Source: an uncultured Bacillaceae bacterium
GTDB taxonomy: Bacteria > Bacillota > Bacilli > Bacillales > Cytobacillaceae
Length of the DNA: 14,933 nt
Assembly (NCBI GenBank): GCA_937995745.1
Contig: CALKIU010000152.1
Span: 1 to 14,933, forward strand
Direction: 5' to 3'
Part shown: piece after piece, positions 1-5,871 of the stretch
How the letters are laid out: every line of letters begins with the position of its first letter
Position numbering within the stretch: position 1 is the first letter of the stretch
Notes under the pieces: model-generated
The model's input: the letters and a program-made list of their open reading frames with translations, nothing else
The model's database searches: none
What the model was told of the DNA's origin: nothing
Made by a program: the position numbers and the translations under genes

Positions 1-410
1 TCATCATCGTCGTCATCATGATCATCATCGTCATCGTCATGCCGGTCATCGTCAAAACGGTCATCGTCCCGGTCTTTTTCCGTACGAATGACTTTTCCGG
101 AATCGGCCGCCACATGTACTTCATACTCGTACTCGCCCTTTTTTGTTTCAACCTCATAAACCCGGTTGTTTTTGTCCATTTCCAATTCCGCCTCTTCCAC
201 TTTACCGCCTGTTTCTTGTCCGGCAATCTTTTTGGCTTCTTCCTTTGTAATGATATCTTTTTGTGCGGCTTCATTTTCAAGACCGATGTCCTTCCCGGCA
301 ATAACATTCTCCCTTGCGGCCCTGTCGTCTCGATCGTTGGCGCTGACCATCAGCGCTCCTCCGGAAATCAACACGGCTGCGGCCACGGCTGCAATAATTC
401 CTTTTTTCAT
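1..410 (-). CDS. PepSY-domain exported protein with Asp/His-rich tail (3' end outside window)
   Basis: Partial gene; 136 codons are visible and the reading frame runs off the left edge. The ATG at 408-410 has GGAGG (421-425) 10 nt upstream. The product has an N-terminal hydrophobic signal or anchor segment (residues 4-24, after MKK), a linker, and one PepSY domain at about residues 53-112, including the typical V-Y-E-V-E/Y-E-V-H-V strands and a D-S-G-K turn. From residue 113 the chain is almost only Asp with a few His and Arg. PepSY domains are extracytoplasmic and often thought to act as inhibitors or sensors; no enzyme motif is visible. It lies downstream of a triple-PepSY gene and a two-component system, an arrangement recalling B. 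subtilis ykoGH/ykoIJ. Its own promoter (457-490) carries the box shared with the neighbouring PepSY gene. The acidic His-rich tail could bind metal cations, which is inference. Confidence 0.88.
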   Translation of the reverse strand, partial: MKKGIIAAVAAAVLISGGALMVSANDRDDRAARENVIAGKDIGLENEAAQKDIITKEEAKKIAGQETGGKVEEAELEMDKNNRVYEVETKKGEYEYEVHVAADSGKVIRTEKDRDDDRFDDDRHDDDDDDHDDDDD

Positions 411-456
411 ATATTATGAACCTCCATTAATTTGATGTAATGTCTTTTCATCATTT

Positions 457-490
457 ACTATAAGGGCCCAACATGAGAGATTTCCGAGAA
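457..490 (-). promoter_or_regulatory. promoter of the left PepSY gene with direct-repeat box
   Basis: On the minus strand an 18-bp box TTCTCGGAAATCTCTCAT (490-473) is followed by exactly 10 nt and then TATAGT (462-457) as -10. TTCTC and CTCTC half-sites lie 11 bp apart, the periodicity used by OmpR/PhoB-type regulators. There is no good -35 hexamer, as expected for an activated promoter. The same arrangement precedes the next PepSY gene (1318-1351). Confidence 0.55.
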
Positions 491-528
491 GAACATTAAA
501 AATGGATTAGAAATTGGGCGGGATTCTC

Positions 529-1287
529 TTAATCATCCCAAGTAACAGACTGAACCGCGCCCGTAATGGCGTCAATTTGCACGATCGCTTCCCGGTCGTC
601 ACCCGTTTCTATTTCCACAAAATAATATGCTCTGCCATTGACCGTTTTCAGCTCCACATCATCAGCTTCCCCTCCGACTTCCTTCACGGCGACGGCCGCC
701 GCTTGTTCCGCCGTCAACCTTTTGGCAGGCTCTTCCTTCTTCACCGTTTCGGTCTTCTCGATTTTCCCAGTCCGGCCGTTTACGGTCACCCGCGTTTCTT
801 TATTCCCTTCCTGGACTGTCGCTTCGTAATACGGCTCCCCGTTCAGTTCCGTCTTTTTTATGGTTGAAATGGTGCCCGCCATTTCGGCGGCCAGTTTCTG
901 TTTAATCTCTTCTTCCGTCAGAACCGGCATATCCGTTTCCGTTCCGTTGTTTTGTTCCGTCAGGGAGGGGTCGTCTTCTTTTGTTCCGCCGTTTTTCCGG
1001 TCATTGCCCCCGCCGGCTGAAATTCTCTTTACCGAGTGGACGGCCCCGCTCTTCGCATCGAGCAAAACTTCATAAACCCCTTGATCCCGTTCCACTGTGA
1101 CTGCGTAGCTTCCGTCAGCCGCTGTGACTTCCATAATCCGGCCGGGATATTTTTCGTTCACCACCGCTTCCGCTTCTTCCTTCGTGAGCCGTTCCGTCTT
1201 TCCCGCTTGCTGCCACAGGAGAATGCCCGTGAACAGCGCGGCGAGAACGAGCATGCTCCCGATGAGCCAAAACATTTTCTTTTTCAT
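529..1287 (-). CDS. membrane-anchored protein with three PepSY domains
   Basis: The product is 252 residues: a short cytoplasmic start MKKK, one N-terminal membrane segment (about residues 6-25) and an extracytoplasmic part with three PepSY-type units at roughly 34-90, 124-182 and 191-250. Each has the pattern LTxEEA...-V-x-Y-E/F-V-x-V-...-D/N-G/A-x-T/S-G. A Gly/Asn/Asp/Glu-rich linker (about 90-120) separates units 1 and 2. The ATG at 1285-1287 is preceded by AGGGGTGG. It lies 84 nt downstream of the histidine kinase gene but has its own promoter there. PepSY proteins next to a sensor kinase are probably targets, or extracytoplasmic modulators, of that system; this role is inferred from the neighbourhood, which resembles B. 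subtilis ykoI/ykoJ beside ykoGH. No catalytic motif is visible. Confidence 0.9.
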   Translation of the reverse strand: MKKKMFWLIGSMLVLAALFTGILLWQQAGKTERLTKEEAEAVVNEKYPGRIMEVTAADGSYAVTVERDQGVYEVLLDAKSGAVHSVKRISAGGGNDRKNGGTKEDDPSLTEQNNGTETDMPVLTEEEIKQKLAAEMAGTISTIKKTELNGEPYYEATVQEGNKETRVTVNGRTGKIEKTETVKKEEPAKRLTAEQAAAVAVKEVGGEADDVELKTVNGRAYYFVEIETGDDREAIVQIDAITGAVQSVTWDD

Positions 1288-1317
1288 TTTTCCACCCCTG
1301 AAATGATCATTTTCTCC

Positions 1318-1351
1318 ATTATGAACGAAGAAAATGAGAATTTGCTGAGAA
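1318..1351 (-). promoter_or_regulatory. promoter of the triple-PepSY gene with direct-repeat box
   Basis: The minus strand reads TTCTCAGCAAATTCTCAT (1351-1334), then 10 nt, then CATAAT (1323-1318) as -10. TTCTC repeats 11 bp apart. Fourteen of the 18 box positions match the box at 473-490, and the distance to the -10 is identical. The box lies where the -35 would be. This fits a site for an OmpR-family activator, most simply the regulator encoded at 2742-3440. Confidence 0.6.
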
Positions 1352-1371
1352 AACGGAGCAATCAGCGGAAT

Positions 1372-2745
1372 TTACGCCTGGCCATCCATTTTTTCAAAAA
1401 ACAGCGTCACCGTTGTGCCCATTCCTTCGATGCTGTCCACCTCCAATTGAATGCGGAGAGCCCCGGCAAGCACTTTCGCCAGGGAAAGACCGAGACCGGT
1501 GCCGCCCAGTTTCCTGCTCCTCGCCTTATCAACGCGGTAAAAGCGGTCAAAAATTTTCGGCAAATCTTTTTTTGGAATGCCCATGCCCCTGTCCATGATT
1601 TGCAAAAACGGACGGTCTTCTTTTCGGCCTATTTTGACAGTAATGGCCTCTTCGCTGTATTTGCGCGCATTGTCCAGAAAAATGTACAGAAGCTGGTTCA
1701 ATCTCTGCCGATCGGTTTCCACGGTGACTTTTTCTTCCACATTTAAAATCACTTCCCGCTGATAAGCTTTTTCAAAAGATTTGACAAGTTCTGCGGCAAA
1801 CTCGTCCAAGGGGAGCGGTTCCTTGTCAACCGTCCAGCTTTCATTCGGGCGGGCCAGCTGCAGCAATTGTTCCGTCATGTCCATCATCCGGTTCGCTTCT
1901 GAATGAATGGCTTCTACCGCTTCGTCAAATATTTCCGGTTCCGTTTTTCCCCGTCTTTTCAGAAGGCTGGCATAACTGCTGATAATCGTCAGCGGCGTCT
2001 TCAGTTCGTGGGAAGCATTGGAAACAAATTGCGCCTGCTTTTCCGCATTAGACTCCAAAATGTCGATCATATGGTTAAAAGTTTCCCCCATGGTAGCCAG
2101 TTCGTCTTTCGAGTCGCCGCGCAGTTCAATCCGCCTGAATTGGCCGCTTTCCCGGATTTGCCGCATCGTGTTGATTAAAGAAGTGATCGGCGTCGTGATC
2201 AAGTTGCCGAGAATCCTTGTCGAAATAAGGACCGGTGCGACAACGGCCGCCGTCACGATGACGAGAACAAGGCGGAGCGTCTGCAAATTGCCGACTTCCC
2301 GCTCCAAGCTTTTCACGAGCTGGAGATTAACCACTTCCCCGTTATCCCAAATGATCGGGACGGAAACAAAACTGTATTTTTTCCCGCCGTACTCGATCGT
2401 TTCGACGCGTTCCTCTTCATAATACGCCGCCGGCCTTTTCGCCAATTCTTGTTCCGAAGAAGACGTCACGGGAGAAGGGCCTCGCAAATCTTTGGTTACG
2501 ATCCGGATCATCCCGTCAGCGGGAACATAAGCCCGCAGCAAATCTTCCGGCGGAATGGTGCCAACCGCTTCATTCATTCCTTTCATAACAAACTCCGCTT
2601 CCGCATAGGCCTGTTCCAATTCGCTGTCCATCGTCATCCGGCTGAACAAATAATAAATGAAAATATTCATGACAATTAATAAAAGGATGAACAGCGCCGA
2701 CGTATATAGATTAATTTTGTTGCGCAAATTCATGGCCGTCTTCAT
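1372..2745 (-). CDS. ykoH: two-component sensor histidine kinase (HAMP, HisKA, HATPase)
   Basis: The product is 457 residues. Transmembrane segment 1 is at about 13-35, followed by a roughly 120-residue extracytoplasmic sensor region, transmembrane segment 2 at about 157-178 and a HAMP linker at about 179-233. The H-box is SNASHELKTPLT with phospho-acceptor His246. The ATP-binding domain has an N-box with Asn359, a G1 box DRGMGIP (385-391), an F-box FDRFYRVDKARSR and a G2 box GGTGLGLSLAK (414-424). All catalytic motifs are intact. The ATG at 2743-2745 overlaps the TGA of the response regulator (ATGA), and AGGAG lies 5 nt upstream, so the two are co-translated. A second ATG at 2733 lacks such spacing. 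The kinase should autophosphorylate and pass phosphate to its partner. The symbol rests on architecture and PepSY neighbours only; the stimulus is unknown. Confidence 0.93.
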   Translation of the reverse strand: MKTAMNLRNKINLYTSALFILLLIVMNIFIYYLFSRMTMDSELEQAYAEAEFVMKGMNEAVGTIPPEDLLRAYVPADGMIRIVTKDLRGPSPVTSSSEQELAKRPAAYYEEERVETIEYGGKKYSFVSVPIIWDNGEVVNLQLVKSLEREVGNLQTLRLVLVIVTAAVVAPVLISTRILGNLITTPITSLINTMRQIRESGQFRRIELRGDSKDELATMGETFNHMIDILESNAEKQAQFVSNASHELKTPLTIISSYASLLKRRGKTEPEIFDEAVEAIHSEANRMMDMTEQLLQLARPNESWTVDKEPLPLDEFAAELVKSFEKAYQREVILNVEEKVTVETDRQRLNQLLYIFLDNARKYSEEAITVKIGRKEDRPFLQIMDRGMGIPKKDLPKIFDRFYRVDKARSRKLGGTGLGLSLAKVLAGALRIQLEVDSIEGMGTTVTLFFEKMDGQA

Positions 2746-3440
2746 TTCGGCTCCTTTAAGACATAGCCGACACCGCGGACAGTATGGATTAATGGTTTAA
2801 ATTCCGGCCGGTCGATTTTTTTGCGGAGATAGCGGATATAGACATCGACGACATTCGTGTCCCCGTAGTAATCATAGCCCCACACTGATTCAACGATTTG
2901 TTCCCGCGTCAAAACCTGGCGTTTATTTTTCAGCAAGTAAGCGAGCAGATCGAATTCCCTTTTCGTGAGTTCGATGCTTTCCCCGCCGCGGTACACTTCC
3001 CGCGTCTTTTCATTGACTTTCAAATCCAAAAGCTGCATGGTTTCCCCGTCTTCTTCCTTTTTCCCCCGCACGCTCTTGATTCTCAGCGCCGCGCGGATGC
3101 GGGCGAGTAGTTCTTCAATTTGAAAAGGCTTTGTGATGTAATCGTCAGCGCCGAGATCAAGCCCGGAAACTTTGTCTTCAACAGAACTTTTGGCCGTCAA
3201 AAGAATGACCGGCGTGTCGAAATCATTGGCGCGGATGCGGCGCAACAGTTCGATGCCGCTCAGACCGGGAAGCATGATATCGAGAAGAATCAAATCCCAT
3301 TTCCCGCTCCGGTACGCTTCCAATGCTTCGATGCCGTCGCCCGCCTTCGTCACTTGGTATCCTTCATATTTCAATTCCAGTTCGAGAAGCCTGGCGATTT
3401 TTTCTTCGTCTTCAACCACCAATATCGATTCATTTGCCAT
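2742..3440 (-). CDS. ykoG: OmpR/PhoB-family response regulator
   Basis: The product is 232 residues from ATG 3438-3440. I chose this start because GGAAGGTGGG lies just upstream with proper spacing; an in-frame ATG at 3461 would place that site inside the gene and itself has only weak Shine-Dalgarno sequence. The receiver domain (about 4-118) has acidic residues Glu10 and Asp11, phospho-acceptor Asp54 (LLDIMLPG), Thr82 and Lys104 (TKPF). The C-terminal winged helix (about 135-230) has the usual recognition-helix region ending VDVYIRYLRKKID and the wing sequence HTVRGVGYVL. It is the first gene of the kinase operon. Likely targets are the two PepSY promoters at 457-490 and 1318-1351. The symbol is given by analogy with the B. 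subtilis locus. Confidence 0.93.
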   Translation of the reverse strand: MANESILVVEDEEKIARLLELELKYEGYQVTKAGDGIEALEAYRSGKWDLILLDIMLPGLSGIELLRRIRANDFDTPVILLTAKSSVEDKVSGLDLGADDYITKPFQIEELLARIRAALRIKSVRGKKEEDGETMQLLDLKVNEKTREVYRGGESIELTKREFDLLAYLLKNKRQVLTREQIVESVWGYDYYGDTNVVDVYIRYLRKKIDRPEFKPLIHTVRGVGYVLKEPK

Positions 3441-3509
3441 TGGATGCCCACCTTCCGACACATTTCTTTCTATTTTATATTAAACAAAATTTACCGGAAA
3501 TTAGAAGAT

Positions 3510-3538
3510 TTTTAAAAAAAGGATGGATGATGTGTCAA
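3510..3538 (-). promoter_or_regulatory. possible promoter of the two-component operon
   Basis: The minus strand has a perfect -35 TTGACA (3538-3533), a 17-nt spacer and a weak -10 TTAAAA (3515-3510), about 70 nt before the regulator start. The -10 is poor, so this is tentative. Confidence 0.35.
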
Positions 3539-3694
3539 AAAAACGGATTGCAAACAGGCCCGCTTTCTTATGATGCGCGCTTCCACGAGAGCGGGAAACT
3601 TCCCTTCGTCCGCCGGGTCGAAAGCAGTTAATGGCTTCCGCTAGACTTTCAAAGGGCACTTTGGCTTGAAACAGCAAAAAATAGAAAAGGAAAC

Positions 3695-3733
3695 CGGCCG
3701 GCAAGCGGAACCGGCCGTTTTTTCGGCCGGCCG
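3695..3733. terminator. GC-rich terminator downstream of cobQ, three-arm GGCCGG structure
   Basis: CGGCCGG (3695-3701) and CCGGCCG (3711-3717) form a 7-bp stem with a 9-nt loop, followed by six T on the plus strand. On the minus strand, the direction of cobQ, the same stem is followed by TTTCCTTTTC. A third arm, CGGCCGGCCG at 3724-3733, can pair with the middle arm around the A6 loop. It lies about 40-75 nt past the cobQ stop. The rest of 3541-3694 holds an imperfect dyad (CCCGCTTTC/GAGAGCGGG) and nothing else recognised. Confidence 0.5.
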
Positions 3734-3770
3734 TAGCGGCAGGAGGGTTCCCTCAAGAAAGCATGGTTCA

Positions 3771-5285
3771 TCAGCGCTTTTCTCGGCGCTGTTGAAATTC
3801 CTTCATCTTCCGGACGATCGCTTCTATATTGACGTGGGTTTTGACATGATCGGCCAACCGGTCAAAAGCTTCTTCTTTGAGCCGGCGAAAAGAGACCCGG
3901 TCAGCCACAGGCGGCAGGCCTTTCCCGGTACGAAGCCGGTTTAACAGATGTGCCCGGAATTTGTCGTTATGAAAAATACCATGAAAATTGGTGCCGAGCA
4001 CCCGTTCGTTTCCGCTGACACACCCGTCTGCACCGGAGCCATATTGCACAAGGGCCCGAACTCCCTCCCCCAAGAGGGTTTGCCCGCCGCCAACCGTATA
4101 TCCTTTTACAAAAAATTGTTTCCCGGCATAATGTAAAACACCTTCCGAACGGGCGGTCAACCTGCCAGCGGTCCAATCCGTCCGCACCGGAAGCAGACCC
4201 AAACCGGAAATTTTGTTGCATTTTGTTTCTTCCCCTTGGGCAACAATTTCCTCTCCCAGCATGGCAAAACCTCCGCCGATGCCAAAAAGAACGGTTCTTC
4301 CGTTTTGGGACAATTGAACCATTTCCCTTTTCAGCCCGGACTCCTCCAAAAAGGCCATATCATCTGCGACATTTTCCGTTCCCGGCAAAATGACAAGATC
4401 CGGCTCTTCGAGTTGCCATGCCGAACGGACAAACCGGACATTGCAATCTGTTTCGGCGAAAAAGGGAGCCAAATCCGTAAAATTTGCAACCCGCGGATAA
4501 CGGATGACGGCGATGTCGATCTCCCCGGTTGCCTTCCGCTTTGTCCGATAACGGTCCAAAACGACCGAATCTTCCGCTTCGATGTTCAAACCGGGCAAGT
4601 AAGGCACCACCCCGAAAACGGGCACCCCCGTATATTCCTCAAACCAATCCAACGCCGGCTGCAAAAGGGATTTGTCCCCGTGGAATTTATTGATAATCAC
4701 GCCGATGACCCGTTGTCTGTCTTTTTCGCGGAGAAGCTGCAGCGTGCCGACCAGGCTGGCAAAAACCCCGCCTTTTTCAATATCCCCGACAATGATGACC
4801 GGCGCATCCGCTATCCGGGCCACACTCATATTGGCCAGCTCCCGATCGTTCAAATTAATTTCAGCCGGACTCCCCGCTCCCTCAATCACAATCCGTTCAT
4901 AGCGGGCGGAAAGTTGTTCAAAACAATCCTTGACGATTTGCAAGCCTTGTTCATAAAATTCTTCCCGATACTGCATTCCCCTCATCTTTTGGTAAGGCTT
5001 CCCCTTAACGATGATGTGCGATTCCTGTCCGTTGGCCGGTTTTATCAGGATCGGATTCATTTCTGCGGTGGCTGAAATTCCCGCCGCCTCGGCCTGCACC
5101 CCTTGGGCGCGGCCGATCTCGGCGCCGTCGGCGGTTATATACGAATTAAGAGCCATGTTTTGCGATTTGAAAGGGGCGGTTTTATAGCCTTCCCTGGCAA
5201 AAATCCGGCAAAAAGCGGTCACAATCATGCTTTTGCCCGCATCGGAATTCGTCCCTTGAATCATTAACGGCAAGGCTTTCTTCAT
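3771..5285 (-). CDS. cobQ: cobyric acid synthase CobQ/CbiP with degenerate glutaminase domain
   Basis: The product is 504 residues, usual for the family. Cobyric acid synthase amidates the b, d, e and g side chains of the corrin ring using ATP and glutamine-derived ammonia. The N-terminal ATPase domain (about 1-240) looks intact: P-loop GTNSDAGKS (11-19), the FKSQNMALNSY block, GAEIGRAQ, EGAGSPAEINL and IEKGGVFASLVGT. The C-terminal class I amidotransferase domain (about 255-445) keeps PGT (301-303) and His435 in the GT-x-x-HG motif. However, the nucleophile motif GICGGYQMLG reads GIGGGFAMLG (Gly337 instead of Cys), and GYEIHMG reads GYTVGGG. Glutamine hydrolysis should therefore be lost. The ATG has AAGGAGG 8 nt upstream. 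No other cobalamin gene and no B12 riboswitch box was seen nearby. It may use free ammonia, work with another glutaminase, or be decaying; the sequence cannot decide. Confidence 0.9.
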   Translation of the reverse strand: MKKALPLMIQGTNSDAGKSMIVTAFCRIFAREGYKTAPFKSQNMALNSYITADGAEIGRAQGVQAEAAGISATAEMNPILIKPANGQESHIIVKGKPYQKMRGMQYREEFYEQGLQIVKDCFEQLSARYERIVIEGAGSPAEINLNDRELANMSVARIADAPVIIVGDIEKGGVFASLVGTLQLLREKDRQRVIGVIINKFHGDKSLLQPALDWFEEYTGVPVFGVVPYLPGLNIEAEDSVVLDRYRTKRKATGEIDIAVIRYPRVANFTDLAPFFAETDCNVRFVRSAWQLEEPDLVILPGTENVADDMAFLEESGLKREMVQLSQNGRTVLFGIGGGFAMLGEEIVAQGEETKCNKISGLGLLPVRTDWTAGRLTARSEGVLHYAGKQFFVKGYTVGGGQTLLGEGVRALVQYGSGADGCVSGNERVLGTNFHGIFHNDKFRAHLLNRLRTGKGLPPVADRVSFRRLKEEAFDRLADHVKTHVNIEAIVRKMKEFQQRREKR

Positions 5286-5424
5286 CCTCTATTCCTCCTT
5301 GCATACCTTGTCCCCGCTCCGGTTTTTGTTCTTCACAGATTCGGGTTTGACAACCGAAATTGCGACCACCGATCATTTAAGCAAAGAAGTTGCCAAAAGT
5401 ACAAAACGTCTGTCCCAATCGTTG

Positions 5425-5454
5425 ATATAATCAGGAAAATTTTATCATAAACAA
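5425..5454 (-). promoter_or_regulatory. possible cobQ promoter, -10 overlapping an opposing promoter
   Basis: The minus strand has TTGTTT (5454-5449), an 18-nt spacer and TTATAT (5430-5425) with an upstream TG, giving an extended -10. It would produce a leader of about 130 nt before cobQ. No cobalamin riboswitch consensus box (GCCACTG-like) was found in that leader. Confidence 0.4.
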
Positions 5455-5520
5455 GCGGAATGAAGAGAAATAGATTCATTTAATCATAATGTCTTCAAAA
5501 TAGAATCAATGAATGAGAAC

Positions 5521-5542
5521 AACCGGCTCAGGCCGGTTTTTT
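5521..5542 (+). terminator. intrinsic terminator with no upstream plus-strand gene
   Basis: AACCGGC (5521-5527), loop TCAG, GCCGGTT (5532-5538), then a T-tract. It is a perfect 7-bp stem. The minus strand has no T-tract after the hairpin, so it acts on plus-strand transcripts. The region 5543-5770 is very AT-rich and holds no gene I can support. Confidence 0.75.
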
Positions 5543-5771
5543 ATATTCCTATTTTTTTGAGTTTTCGATCTTGTTTAATTAGAAAATGTCTTTTAAACTA
5601 TCAATATATGCCCGTTAATATTTTGACAAAAATTTTACACTACTTTTCCAAAGTTGTTGCAAATTTTTTAACAATGATGAAGCAGCTTTTTTACAGACTA
5701 TTTAAGAAAAATCCATTTTATTCCGAAGTTTCTTCCCTATAAAATTTTTTAAAACTTTTTGAACAAAATTA

Positions 5772-5800
5772 TTGCAATAATAAAATAAATCTATTATTAT
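5772..5800 (+). promoter_or_regulatory. promoter of the dicarboxylate transporter gene
   Basis: TTGCAA (5772-5777), a 17-nt spacer and TATTAT (5795-5800) give a sigma-A promoter in an AT-rich stretch, about 70 nt before the GTG start. TTGAAC just upstream with TAAAAT 16 nt later is an alternative. Confidence 0.45.
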
Positions 5801-5847
5801 ATAACACAAATCATAGGATTTATTTTAATATATAACAGTATATAACA
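5798..5847 (+). repeat. three phased copies of TATATAACA (candidate operator)
   Basis: Exact copies of TATATAACA start at 5798, 5829 and 5839, so they are 31 and 10 bp apart, close to whole turns of the helix. The first overlaps the -10 and the other two lie in the untranslated leader. This could be a repressor site for the transporter gene, though the AT-rich background weakens the case. Confidence 0.35.
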
Positions 5848-5871
5848 GAAAGGAATTAGGAGGAGAAACAA

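Larger units (their letters stand above)
5423..5542 (+). ncRNA. candidate small RNA between cobQ and the dicarboxylate transporter
   Basis: The plus strand has an extended -10 TGATATAAT (5423-5431) without a clear -35. About 90 nt after it comes an intrinsic terminator (5521-5542). No plus-strand gene ends at this terminator, so a short transcript of roughly 105 nt is the simplest explanation. The interval contains complementary GATTCATT and AATGAATG segments that could form a second hairpin. No known RNA family was recognised. Confidence 0.35.

Noticed and set aside
4236..5075. 279-codon open frame on the plus strand
   Set aside because: It lies wholly antisense to the well-supported cobQ, has no credible ribosome binding site and shows no recognisable domain.
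5286..5420. cobalamin riboswitch before cobQ
   Set aside because: I looked for the conserved B12-box and compact multi-helix layout in the leader and found neither.
5509..5742. 77-codon plus-strand frame upstream of the symporter
   Set aside because: It runs through a strong intrinsic terminator and AT-rich noncoding sequence, with no ribosome binding site.
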